DNA of 64,000 nt from Aminipila sp032051575 (GTDB lineage Bacteria > Bacillota > Clostridia > Peptostreptococcales > Anaerovoracaceae). The stretch lies in the NCBI RefSeq assembly GCF_032051575.1, contig NZ_DAMBYD010000003.1, positions 323,561 to 387,560 of the forward strand. Direction: 5' to 3'. The position numbers and the translations under genes are program-made. Position 1 is the first letter of the stretch; each line of letters starts with the position of its first letter. Shown here in pieces: positions 34,449 to 42,031 of the stretch. Below the pieces are notes generated by a model. That model was not told where the DNA came from. It searched no databases and worked only from the letters and a program-made list of their open reading frames with translations.

Positions 34449-35492
34449 TTAATTTATACAATACGGTAATCTTTCACCATTATCTTTGGCATATTCTTTT
34501 AGTGCACTAACTTGAGGATCCGTTCCTAATACCAAAAAAACATCTCCTTTTTCTAGCCTAACATCTGCCCCTGGATTAAAAGTCAAGAAGTTATCCTGAT
34601 TCTTTCTTACAGCTAAGATAATTAGACCGAAACACTCTGGTATTTTTAATTCACCAATGGTTTTGTTCACAATATCTGATTTCTCATTAACGATGATATC
34701 TTCAAGAGCAAATTCAATATCTCCTACATGAGTAATTACATCGAGAAAAGAAATGACTGATGGTTTGAGCATTAACGCTGCCATTCTCTTTCCACCGATC
34801 TCATTAGAGGAAATTGTATGATTTGCTCCAGCTTTTTTAAGTTTATCAGGGGAGCTCTTATCAATTGACCTGGAAATTATATAAATTTCGCTGTTTAATT
34901 GGCGAGCAGTCAAAACCGTAAATAAATTATCTACATCTTTAGAAAGCGCACTAATCAAACCTTTGGCTTGTCTAACCTTAGCTTTTTCTAAGACTTCTTC
35001 TTCTGTAGCATCTCCCTCAATAACTAGTAAACCTCTTTCTACATAATGATTGACTAGCGTTTCGTCTTTTTCAATAATTACAAAAGGTACTTTTTTATTC
35101 AAAAATTCGTCTACCACTACACGGCCAGACTCACCCCCGCCACACAAAATATAATGATTTTCAAGTTTACTAATTTTTGTTTGCATTTTTTTATTCCTCC
35201 ATAAATTTCTCAAACCGCCTTCAATAAAAATTACAACACCTCTTGTAAATGCATACCCTACAGTTCCCACACCCCAAAAAATAATAAATATCGTAAACAT
35301 TTCGGCTTTTGGTGTCATAACACCAACTTCTCTATATCCTACGGTGGACACAGTAATAGCCGTCATATATAAAGCATCTATTATTCTCACATTAAGTAAG
35401 TAATAATATCCTATAGTTCCCACAACCATTACGCTTAAAAACATGCTTACTGCTAAAATGATTTGTTTATTATACCGCATAAAAAGCTCCAT
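34449..35492 (-). CDS. Two-TM potassium channel with RCK/TrkA-N domain
   Basis: 347 residues. TM1 (about 10-30), a pore loop with the TVSTVGYREVG selectivity filter (TVGY, about 48-53), and TM2 (FTIFIIFWGVGTVGYAF) form the pore. The RCK domain begins with HYILCGGGESGRVVVDEFL, an NAD-binding Rossmann motif, and the TrkA-C region ends the protein. It is a gated K+ channel of the MthK/TrkA type. It stands alone, inside the tRNA-Thr island. Confidence 0.92.
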   Translation of the reverse strand: MELFMRYNKQIILAVSMFLSVMVVGTIGYYYLLNVRIIDALYMTAITVSTVGYREVGVMTPKAEMFTIFIIFWGVGTVGYAFTRGVVIFIEGGLRNLWRNKKMQTKISKLENHYILCGGGESGRVVVDEFLNKKVPFVIIEKDETLVNHYVERGLLVIEGDATEEEVLEKAKVRQAKGLISALSKDVDNLFTVLTARQLNSEIYIISRSIDKSSPDKLKKAGANHTISSNEIGGKRMAALMLKPSVISFLDVITHVGDIEFALEDIIVNEKSDIVNKTIGELKIPECFGLIILAVRKNQDNFLTFNPGADVRLEKGDVFLVLGTDPQVSALKEYAKDNGERLPYCIN

Positions 35493-35649
35493 TCACCTAT
35501 AAATTCATTTTTATAACCCCTTGGGGGGCACAATAATACATATTATACCATGTTTCAAATTTACCTTCATTATGTTTATTTTACGTTTCTTTCCATTTTC
35601 AGTTTAATTTTCTCTTTCATTGTAAAAATAAAAAGGCACCCTCTCAGAG

Positions 35650-35696
35650 CTGACCCCCATAAGTTAGACCTAAAAATTTAACTTATGGGAGGTCAG
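35650..35696. repeat. Inverted repeat of IS3-like termini with T-run
   Basis: CTGACC-CCCATAAGTTA pairs with TAACTTATGGG-A-GGTCAG around a short AT spacer and is followed by TTTTTTT. It can terminate transcription on the plus strand. The GACCCCCATAAGTTAGAC end resembles IS3-family ends and the scar at 24738, so it may be a minimal MITE-like pair of fused ends. Confidence 0.6.
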
Positions 35697-35705
35697 TTTT
35701 TTTAT

Positions 35706-35846
35706 GGGGCTGGTGAAGGGAATTACACACCTGCTTCCGCAGGTGCCGTTCTGCAGCTCCTTTTTCAGCCGCCTTGAACCACTCGCTATTCGGCAGTTTA
35801 CCAAACTGCCTCTCTCGCCCTCGTCCCCTTTCGGGTTCGATTCCCT
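35706..35846. repeat. ~140-bp structured repeat, copy B
   Basis: Begins with 18 bp of the tRNA-Thr 3' end (GGGGCTGGTGAAGGGAAT) and ends with GGTTCGATTCCCT. AGGGAAT and ATTCCCT at its ends are complementary. Two perfect hairpins lie inside: CACCTGC-TTCC-GCAGGTG and GGCAGTTT-ACC-AAACTGCC. It matches 40484-40625 at about 93% by eye. Confidence 0.75.
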
Positions 35847-35858
35847 ACATTACAATAA

Positions 35859-35895
35859 AAAATAGAGAACAGGGTCAAACCCTATTCTCTATTTT
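35859..35895. terminator. Terminator adjoining tRNA-Thr fragment E
   Basis: AAAATAGAGAACAGGG pairs with CCCTATTCTCTATTTT (one mismatch). It lies just 3' of fragment E on the minus strand and resembles 22915-22939. Confidence 0.8.
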
Positions 35896-35897
35896 GG

Positions 35898-35928
35898 GGA
35901 GCTGGTGAAGGGAATCGAACCCCCAACC
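35898..35928 (-). repeat. tRNA-Thr 3'-end fragment E (attachment-site scar)
   Basis: 31 bp of the tRNA-Thr 3' end (GGAGCTGGTGAAGGGAATCG...CAACC) followed by GGGTTGTTGGTAAGGG, the same extension as fragment D. Fragments D and E are about 7.2 kb apart and both lead into lipoprotein copies. Confidence 0.8.
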
Positions 35929-35970
35929 GCGGGTTGTTGGTAAGGGAACGCTTCTGTTATTTAACAACAA

Positions 35971-36447
35971 TCAATTTGCTTTTCTATCATTCATCACATT
36001 AATAATACTACTTTCATACCTCGCTACCGTTCCACTAATAAGTTCTACTCCCAACTGTCCTCTAAAGCTTTCGTCTTGTACAGTCCATATATATTCCGCC
36101 GTAGTATTTTCCGCGCCAAAACCTTTTTCACCAGTGCTATCATTGTCATATGCCGACATTACACCGATCAACTCTCTTTGACTAAAAGTCTCTGTTCCTG
36201 TTGGAGTAAGATAAAAGAAGATGTAATCGACCTCTCCTTCGAACTGTACATGAATTCGAGTGGTGGGCTGTAGATTAATCCAACCGTTATCATCTACAAT
36301 TTCAACATCATTATCGTCCTTCAACACAACATCAATAACATTTGGGACTTTTTCCACTGTTCCTTCTTTACTTGTGCATCCAGACATAGTAATAATCATT
36401 ACCATAGTCAATAAACAAAATAGTTCTATTTTCTCTCGACTTTTCAT
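35971..36447 (-). CDS. Lipoprotein of unknown function, intact copy
   Basis: 158 residues. The lipoprotein signal peptide is MKSREKIELFCLLTMVMIIT, with MSGC as lipobox at about residues 20-23. The mature domain has a linker (EGTVEKVPNVIDV) and an all-beta module of immunoglobulin type (GWINLQPTTRIHVQFEGEVD, GTVARYESSIINV). A GGAGGATT site precedes the ATG. It is the complete version of the truncated copy at 28776-29210. Neither is recognised as a known family. Confidence 0.75.
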   Translation of the reverse strand: MKSREKIELFCLLTMVMIITMSGCTSKEGTVEKVPNVIDVVLKDDNDVEIVDDNGWINLQPTTRIHVQFEGEVDYIFFYLTPTGTETFSQRELIGVMSAYDNDSTGEKGFGAENTTAEYIWTVQDESFRGQLGVELISGTVARYESSIINVMNDRKAN

Positions 36448-36935
36448 ATAATAAATCCTCCATAAATTACGCTTCTTAAAGATTCCCTCAACTAAGTAAT
36501 TTATCTAGTCTATCACAAACTTATACTTAGGAGCAAATCAACTAAAAGGAGTCAACTTGCTCCTACCCTTATTTATATTTAATTAGCGCCTAATTCCCAG
36601 GCAAAATTAGTAAGTAAATGTATACATTATATTTACATCCATACGTGAAGTATAATCATTAATAATAATGCAGAAAGAAAGTACGATTGTTTTAATGTCA
36701 TCGTACTTAAACTTGCTTTTATTCAATTCCTTGAAAGTTCAAATCCCTCTTTTTTAATAGCCGTGTGAATTTACTGAAATCCCTCGGACCAATAAAATTA
36801 AAGTTGACAAGTTTTCTAATTAGAAATTCGTCAGCTTTTCATGCGAGCTACGCTGTATTAAGATGTCATTTATTTTTTAACTAGGATTGGAACTATTATG
36901 TGTCAATGAGTATACTCATTTTGTGGTACTGGCAA
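36448..36935. other. Intergenic scar region with SpoIID-like remnant
   Basis: Holds a ~30-bp remnant (36644-36674) whose complement reads LHYY with a stop, matching the SpoIID-like fragment at 29173-29433. It also has a hairpin GTACGAT...ATCGTAC (36684-36710). No gene is seen. The arrangement fits a decayed SpoIID-like gene upstream of the lipoprotein. Confidence 0.5.
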
Positions 36936-37679
36936 CTAAAACAACAACGAAACGTCCCCATAAATTACAAGTCTCAAAATACCTATAATAATAAGGTGTG
37001 CGGGATAATATGCGTAAAAAAACCATTTCATCCAATTCGCCTTACCTTTTTCACCATTATATAATTTCAAAACTGGATAAACAAGTAAAACGCCAATTAG
37101 CACCATTGCATAAACTTTGCTTACAAAGAAAAATGCAACAACACCATACAAGGAAACCAACGGCAACATCTTTTTCATTTGTCCTTTAAGATCACCACGT
37201 TTTTTATACATTCCTATAATTGCTAAAACAGCAATGCATGACCAATCTGCAGGAAATGCACTCCATATTAGAATAAAAGTAATGATTCGCTTTAGCCAAA
37301 TTCTTGTTTGTAACGTCTTATTATCATCTAGCCATAAAACTAATACAGCAATAAACAATGGATACATAACGCTTGTTTGGTTGAATATCCCTGTATTAAA
37401 GGGAATTAGTGGAATTCCAAAGGAAAAACAATATGCAAAATGGGAAATTACTGCAAAAATTCCCAATCTCATTATGTACTTTTTGCTGTCCTTTGTGTAG
37501 TGATATCCTTCACAAACAAAAAACCACATAATAGGAGCAGTTAATCTTCCAATCAGATGCATCACAATCGACATTGGAGTTGCTGTAAAACCTGGTAAAA
37601 TCAAATCTGCCACATGGTCAATAGTCATAGCAATAATTGCAATTAGCTTCAAATGATTACTATTAAATTTTTTCTGCAT
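36936..37679 (-). CDS. TraX-family membrane protein
   Basis: 247 residues, opening MQKKFNSNHLKLIAIIAMTIDHVA, the typical TraX start, with multiple hydrophobic segments (PIMWFFVCEGYHYT, PLFIAVLVLWLDD, GVVAFFFVSKVYAMVL). TraX acetylates F-pilin in conjugative plasmids, and chromosomal relatives are of unknown substrate. It lies in the tRNA-Thr island, consistent with mobile-element origin. No other conjugation gene is visible. Confidence 0.85.
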   Translation of the reverse strand: MQKKFNSNHLKLIAIIAMTIDHVADLILPGFTATPMSIVMHLIGRLTAPIMWFFVCEGYHYTKDSKKYIMRLGIFAVISHFAYCFSFGIPLIPFNTGIFNQTSVMYPLFIAVLVLWLDDNKTLQTRIWLKRIITFILIWSAFPADWSCIAVLAIIGMYKKRGDLKGQMKKMLPLVSLYGVVAFFFVSKVYAMVLIGVLLVYPVLKLYNGEKGKANWMKWFFYAYYPAHLIIIGILRLVIYGDVSLLF

Positions 37680-37748
37680 TTATTTTACTCCTCTATTCTC
37701 CTTAATATAAATACTCTTCATCCACTCTATTCTACCATACAAAACAAA

Positions 37749-37786
37749 AAAGTCATGTATGAGTTCAAATCCTCATACATGACTTT
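37749..37786 (-). terminator. Terminator after tRNA-Pro
   Basis: AAAGTCATGTATGAG pairs with CTCATACATGACTTT (15 bp) across eight nt; a TTTTTTG-run follows on the minus strand. Confidence 0.85.
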
Positions 37787-37790
37787 ACGT

Positions 37791-37867
37791 TGGTCGGGAG
37801 CATAGGATTCGAACCTGCGGTCTATTACTCCCGAAGCAATGGCGCTGCCAAGCTGCACCACGTCCCA
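37791..37867 (-). tRNA. tRNA-Pro(CGG), divergent or decaying
   Basis: 77 nt ending in encoded CCA. The anticodon loop is TTCGGGA with anticodon CGG (Pro). D and T loops are recognisable (GTTCGAATC). The acceptor stem has a terminal U-G and two mismatches (C-C, G-G) next to the body, and the T stem has one mismatch. The body may be a pseudogene inside the island rather than a functional tRNA. Confidence 0.55.
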
Positions 37868-38056
37868 GAGTTTAGTTTGGAGCTTCTTGGCAATGGTCGT
37901 TTTTTCCGATGCAGTGCAAGATTACCTTAGGCTTTCTGATTGTTATACTGAAACTAAGCAGAAACTGTTTGTGGGGATCAACCGTTTTTTAAATGCCTAG
38001 GAATATCGAGTAGATGACCAATAAACCCATGCCTGCAAATCTCTGCATCATTTCTC

Positions 38057-38107
38057 TTGACATCACTACGCCATCGTAGTAAGATAGGTTCACTACATAA
38101 GTGTAGT
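38057..38107 (+). promoter_or_regulatory. Promoter with two BlaI-type operators
   Basis: TTGACA (38057-38062) and TAAGAT (38080-38085) are 17 bp apart. ACTACG-CCAT-CGTAGT (38065-38080) lies between them, and ACTACA-TAAG-TGTAGT (38092-38107) covers the start of transcription. Both share the 6-4-6 layout with the ACTACA half site known for BlaI/MecI operators. Autogenous repression by the BlaI gene downstream follows. Confidence 0.85.
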
Positions 38108-38149
38108 AAAATTGTCGTAGACGCACGGCAATAAACGGAGGTGTACACC

Positions 38150-38548
38150 ATGACCAATTTTCAAAAACTATCGGAAACGGAGATGGAAGTGATGCAAATT
38201 ATCTGGGCTTCCGGCCATCCCATGACTTCCAGCGAACTACTTGACATTTTTGCGCGGGACAAAGGTAAGGAATGGAAGGGGCAGACAATGGCAACCTTTC
38301 TGGCAAGGCTGGTTGAGAAAGGCGTCCTGATTTCCACAAAGCAACAAGGCCGCACGAATATCTATGAACCTTGCATATCGCCGGAGGAATACCGAAGCCA
38401 GGAAGCAAAGAGCCTGCTGAAAACGCTGTATGAGGGTTCGGTCAAAAACTTCCTGGCAACATTATATGACGGCAAAGAACTGACAAAGGATGAAATAGCT
38501 GAATTGAGGTGCTGGTTCGCGGAAAAAGCAGGTGCGAAAAATGAATAA
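38150..38548 (+). CDS. BlaI/MecI-family repressor
   Basis: 132 residues opening MTNFQKLSETEMEVMQIIWASG, the usual BlaI/MecI start. The winged helix includes WKGQTMATFLARLVEKGVL and a C-terminal dimerisation helix. A GGAGGTG six bp upstream selects the ATG at 38150. It represses its own promoter until cleaved by the adjacent M56 sensor. The overlap (8 bp) with the next gene implies coupled translation. Confidence 0.93.
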   Translation: MTNFQKLSETEMEVMQIIWASGHPMTSSELLDIFARDKGKEWKGQTMATFLARLVEKGVLISTKQQGRTNIYEPCISPEEYRSQEAKSLLKTLYEGSVKNFLATLYDGKELTKDEIAELRCWFAEKAGAKNE

Positions 38549-40055
38549 TCTGTTTTCAAATTTCCTTGCCATGTCCATTGCGGGAAGTCTGGTTGTCGGG
38601 TTGATGCTGTTGCTTCGGCCTGTAACTGCAAAAATCTTTTCTGCCAAGTGGCAATACGGAATTGGGAAAATGGCAATTGCTTTTTTTCTCTTGCCTGTTT
38701 CCCTTATTGTTCAAAAGGTTTCTTTTGTTTTGCCACAGACAATAACGCCAAGGCATCCTTCTAAAACGCCGCCTATGGCTATCCCTGAAGCCTTACGGCC
38801 AAACGGTTTTATGGATACAGTAGATACCTTGATGGAGGAGCATCTTCCTGCTGCTATGGAAAAACACCTGTCTTTAGAAGTAATGGGTGCCGTTTTGCTC
38901 ATTTGGTTTGTGGGCGCCATGGTATTTGCTGGATGGCATTTCTATTGCTGCCGCAGATTTGGCAAGCAGCTTCTGGAAAACAGTATTCCCATACCGGAGG
39001 ATACGACCGCCGCCCTGCTTTCCTCACGAAAAGCGGCTTTGGGCGTCCACGGTTTTGTAAAACTCATGCTGAATCACAAAATCACAACTCCTATGCTTGT
39101 GGGACTGCGCCGCCCCATGATACTGCTGCCGGCATCCAGCATATCGGAAATGGACTTAAAGCTGATCCTGACCCATGAACTCATGCACCTGAAACGGAAG
39201 GATTTATGGGTGAAAGTGCTTGCGCTGATTGCGGGAACGCTGCATTGGTTTAACCCCTTCGTCCATCTTCTCTGCAAAGATGTAAGCATATGGGGCGAGT
39301 TGTCCTGCGACGAGGCGTTGGCATCCAAAATGTCACATGAGGAAAGAAAACATTATGGGGAGGCAATTTTGAACACGCTGGACAACCATTCTGGCATGAA
39401 CACGGCTTTTTATTCTCCCTTATGCCAAAGCAAAAAGCACATTGAAAGGAGATTGATAAGAATGTTGAATGTTAAGAAAACGAAAAAGTATATTGCGGTT
39501 TTAGCTGTTGCAGCAATCCTGGCAATCGGCGGTACAGGATTGGCATTGGCTTCCAGTTCGACAGGGAACGACATTGGCAATGCTATCAATGTCAATGCTG
39601 ATAAACAGAACGATAGCAATATCGACGCGAAATATCTGTGGCCTGTAACGGGGTATAATCGCATTACCGCTGCATATGGTAACCACATGCATCCCATAAA
39701 GAAGCAAATGATGTTTTGTAACGGGATTGAGACTCCGGCACCTGAAGGCACACCTGTACTTGCCGCCGATAAGGGAACAGTCGCCGAGATAGGAGATAAT
39801 GAAACGGATGGTAATTATGTCATTTTGAATCACGGCGGCGGTATTCAGACTTTTTACTCGAAATTGTTTGGATCTGCAGAAGGACTTGCAGAGAGAGATA
39901 CCGTACAGCAAGGCGATGTTATCGGCTATGTTGGCTCGACCGGCGAAGCAACAGGCCCTTTTCTACACTTTAGCCTGATTATTGACGGTGAATACGTTGA
40001 CCCGGCGAGCGTTTTTGCATCGGAGGATTTGAAGTATTCACGCAACAATGATTGA
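38541..40055 (+). CDS. BlaR1-like M56 sensor with degenerate M23 domain
   Basis: About 504 residues. The membrane-bound M56 part has helices near 10-35, 40-60 and 110-130, and the zinc motif LTHELMHLKRKD (near residue 210). A segment at 300-330 (YIAVLAVAAILAIGG) crosses the membrane. Residues ~365-490 form an M23 (LytM-like) fold ending VQQGDVIGYVGSTGEATGPF. The first zinc ligand block reads FCNGIETPAPEG (usually HNGID) and the later HxH reads FLHF, so two ligands are lost. It probably senses peptidoglycan instead of cutting it. BlaR1 of beta-lactamase operons instead ends in a penicillin-binding domain. Confidence 0.85.
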   Translation: MNNLFSNFLAMSIAGSLVVGLMLLLRPVTAKIFSAKWQYGIGKMAIAFFLLPVSLIVQKVSFVLPQTITPRHPSKTPPMAIPEALRPNGFMDTVDTLMEEHLPAAMEKHLSLEVMGAVLLIWFVGAMVFAGWHFYCCRRFGKQLLENSIPIPEDTTAALLSSRKAALGVHGFVKLMLNHKITTPMLVGLRRPMILLPASSISEMDLKLILTHELMHLKRKDLWVKVLALIAGTLHWFNPFVHLLCKDVSIWGELSCDEALASKMSHEERKHYGEAILNTLDNHSGMNTAFYSPLCQSKKHIERRLIRMLNVKKTKKYIAVLAVAAILAIGGTGLALASSSTGNDIGNAINVNADKQNDSNIDAKYLWPVTGYNRITAAYGNHMHPIKKQMMFCNGIETPAPEGTPVLAADKGTVAEIGDNETDGNYVILNHGGGIQTFYSKLFGSAEGLAERDTVQQGDVIGYVGSTGEATGPFLHFSLIIDGEYVDPASVFASEDLKYSRNND

Positions 40056-40141
40056 GGCGACAAGGATTTGGAGGATTGATTTTTCCGCAGTGTCACGGAT
40101 GGTGTATTTACCTAATAACCATTCTAATTCTGACGACTATG

Positions 40142-40176
40142 TGTGGGTTCCGTGAAAATGGGAGCCCACATTTTTT
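40142..40176 (+). terminator. Terminator after the BlaR1-like gene
   Basis: TGTGGGTTCC pairs with GGGAGCCCACA (ten pairs, one G-T) across about nine nt; TTTTTT follows. Confidence 0.9.
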
Positions 40177-40181
40177 ATGGA

Positions 40182-40331
40182 CTACCTAATCAACTCATAC
40201 GAATCAGTACGAGCAAAACTGGATACAGCAGTATCTATCTTTCTAACAATATGATTTTGCGGAACCAGAGAATTCAACGTTACCATTTGGAATTGGTCAC
40301 GACCAAGTAAATCTTTCTTACCCATCATAAG
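40182..40331 (-). pseudogene. N-terminal fragment of an IS1182-family transposase
   Basis: In the complement MGKKDLLGRDQFQMVTLNSL-VPQNHIVRKIDTAV is the standard IS1182-family start. It breaks after about 50 residues and the rest of the transposase is absent. The fragment begins near 40325 and has a weak ribosome site. It is a remnant of an insertion. Confidence 0.7.
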
Positions 40332-40404
40332 GCAGGCACCTCCATGTATTGATATATATTTTTTTACCATAAATGCAAGAAAATATATGTCTCTGCGTAA
40401 AAAA

Positions 40405-40479
40405 AGACTGTAGGCAAAGGAGAATTTCCTTGTCTACAGTCTGAAACAGCTATTAATATAAAAATATTAATAGCTGTTT
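40405..40479 (-). terminator. Two hairpins following tRNA-Thr fragment
   Basis: AGACTGTAG...CTACAGTCT (40405-40442) and AAACAGCTATTAATA with its exact complement (40444-40479, 15 pairs). The first is followed on the minus strand by TTTTTTT. They stand immediately 3' of the fragment at 40484. Confidence 0.75.
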
Positions 40480-40483
40480 GCTT

Positions 40484-40625
40484 TGGAGCTGGTGAAGGGA
40501 ATTACACACCTGCTTCCGCAGGTGCCGTTCTGCAGCTCCTTTTTCAGTCGCTTTGAACCACTCGCTATTCGGCAGTTTACCAAACTGCCTCCTTCACGCT
40601 CGTGCCCTTTCGGGTTCGATTCCCT
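40484..40625. repeat. ~140-bp structured repeat, copy C, with tRNA-Thr 3' end
   Basis: Begins with 19 bp of the tRNA-Thr 3' end including the CCA and ends with GGTTCGATTCCCT. Internal hairpins CACCTGC-TTCC-GCAGGTG and GGCAGTTT-ACC-AAACTGCC are perfect. Ends AGGGAAT / ATTCCCT are complementary. The complement also holds CCC-GAAA-GGG and CACG-AG-CGTG hairpins. It stands 53 bp from the intact tRNA gene. Confidence 0.75.
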
Positions 40626-40640
40626 CTTTCATTCTAAAAA

Positions 40641-40676
40641 AACTAAAATGACACCCTTATGGATGTCATTTTAGTT
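40641..40676 (-). terminator. Terminator of tRNA-Thr
   Basis: AACTAAAATGACA pairs with TGTCATTTTAGTT (13 bp) across ten nt. It is 1 bp after the CCA end. Confidence 0.85.
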
Positions 40677-40677
40677 T

Positions 40678-40752
40678 TGGAGCTGGTGAAGGGAATCGAA
40701 CCCCCAACCTGCGGTTTACGATACCGCTGCTCTACCATTGAGCCACACCAGC
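40678..40752 (-). tRNA. tRNA-Thr(CGT)
   Basis: 75 nt with encoded CCA. GCTGGTG/CACCAGC acceptor, D arm GCTC...GAGC, anticodon stem GCGGT/ACCGC with loop ATCGTAA (anticodon CGT), T arm GGGGG-TTCGATT-CCCTT. All stems pair. It is the probable integration target for the island to its left. Confidence 0.95.
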
Positions 40753-40883
40753 AGATATAAAAAATAGCTTTTACTATTTTCTTTTTTTCTTGAGCAATTT
40801 CCTATATATTACCATATTTTTTCTTGCAGTGCAATACACCCATTACATTCAAACTAAAAATTTCCTAAATTTTAAAAAAGTAC

Positions 40884-40927
40884 TTTACCTGTCGTAGTAA
40901 TTGTGTTATTCTTTAATTACTACGACA
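40884..40927 (+). promoter_or_regulatory. Promoter and operator of the PadR operon
   Basis: TTTACC (40884-40889) and TATTCT (40907-40912) are 17 bp apart. TGTCGTAGTAATT (40890-40902) and AATTACTACGACA (40915-40927) are a perfect 13-bp inverted repeat covering the spacer and -10 region, as expected for an autoregulated PadR gene. The CGTAGT half site also occurs in the BlaI-type operator 2.8 kb away. Confidence 0.85.
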
Positions 40928-40959
40928 GACAAAGTAAAATCAAAAGGGAGGTGTGGCAT

Positions 40960-41304
40960 TTGATTAGCAGTGATGTAATTCGTGGATACAATGATACAAT
41001 CATTCTTCACCTTCTGCTAAGAAGTGATTCCTACGGCTATGAGATTTCTAAGGAAATTGAGCGACAAAGTGAGGGAAATTATACCATAAAAGAAACCACT
41101 TTGTACTCTGCCTTTTCTCGCTTGGAGAAAAATGGTTATCTAGTCTCATATCAAGGGGACGAGACATTTGGCAGAAAACGAATGTATTATAAAATCACAA
41201 ATGCAGGACGTGAATATTACCACGAGAAGTGTCTTGAATGGAGTTTAACTAAAAAAGTAATTAATGTATTTACAAGGGAGGATATAGATTATGAATCAAA
41301 TTAG
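40960..41304 (+). CDS. PadR-family regulator, TTG start
   Basis: About 114 residues, beginning MISSDVIRGYNDTIILHLLL. The winged helix (SYGYEISKEIERQSEGNYTI) and KETTLYSAFSRLEKNGYL are typical of PadR. The TTG at 40960 has GGAGGTG six bp before it; the upstream ATG at 40903 falls in the operator. The last codons overlap the next gene by 14 bp. Confidence 0.9.
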   Translation: MISSDVIRGYNDTIILHLLLRSDSYGYEISKEIERQSEGNYTIKETTLYSAFSRLEKNGYLVSYQGDETFGRKRMYYKITNAGREYYHEKCLEWSLTKKVINVFTREDIDYESN

Positions 41305-41965
41305 GAATTATATAGAAGTCATGTTTTCAAGCTTGCCAAACACGCATGAAGTTGTTGAAATGAAGCTGAATATGCTTGAAAATATGGAGGAAAAATTTCA
41401 GGAATTACTAAAAGATGGAAAAAACGAAAACGAAGCAGTCGGAATTATTCTCGCAGATTTTGGCAGTATGGAAGAGCTGAAAGAAGAACTGGGAATTTCA
41501 AATATACAACTACAAGGTGTAGAATGCAACTCTTGTACTCCCGAAAACTCTTCCTTAAAAGAAGAATACTTCTCCTTTAAAAGAAGGTATGGCATTGCCC
41601 TTGCCATTGCATGTACCTTTTTTATTATTGCACCTTTTATATATGTCTTTCTGAAAGACCTTTATAAAGACAGTTCCTCTATTTCGCTTTTAATTTTCTT
41701 CTGTCTAATTGCCTGTGGTGTCGGGATATGTATTTACTACAGAACACAAGACAGCCATTACAAGGAATTACTTTATATAAACAAAAATGAAGAAACAAGA
41801 ACTTCAATGCTTGTTAAATCCACTATTTTTTCCATCGCTACTGTCATTTACCTTGGCGTAGGTTTTCTGGGGAACTTATGGCATCCAACCTGGATTATAT
41901 TTATTGTTGCAGCCATGATTAGCAGATTAAGCACAGCAATTATAGATGGCAGAATGTATAAATAA
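41291..41965 (+). CDS. DUF1700-like membrane protein of a PadR pair
   Basis: 224 residues. The N-terminal cytoplasmic part (NYIEVMFSSLPNTHEVVEMK, about 1-85) with helices precedes four hydrophobic segments (IALAIACTFFIIAPFIYVFL, LLIFFCLIACGVGICI, FSIATVIYLGVGFLG, WIIFIVAAMI). Such two-gene PadR plus membrane-protein units are common in Firmicutes. The protein is likely a partner under PadR control; substrate unknown. Confidence 0.75.
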   Translation: MNQIRNYIEVMFSSLPNTHEVVEMKLNMLENMEEKFQELLKDGKNENEAVGIILADFGSMEELKEELGISNIQLQGVECNSCTPENSSLKEEYFSFKRRYGIALAIACTFFIIAPFIYVFLKDLYKDSSSISLLIFFCLIACGVGICIYYRTQDSHYKELLYINKNEETRTSMLVKSTIFSIATVIYLGVGFLGNLWHPTWIIFIVAAMISRLSTAIIDGRMYK

Positions 41966-41970
41966 AGAAT

Positions 41971-42007
41971 AAAAAGCTGACTCCTATACGATAGGCATCA
42001 GCTTTTT
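41971..42007. terminator. Bidirectional terminator between the PadR operon and nudC
   Basis: AAAAAGCTGA-CT-CCTAT pairs with ATAGG-C-ATCAGCTTTTT across ACG. Flanking A- and T-runs allow it to serve both convergent genes. Confidence 0.85.
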
Positions 42008-42031
42008 GCTTTGTTATAACACTATATTGAA

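Noticed and set aside
40483..40674. Open frame of 63 codons on the plus strand over the structured repeat
   Set aside because: It reads through the tRNA end and hairpins and is not preserved as a frame in the other copies.
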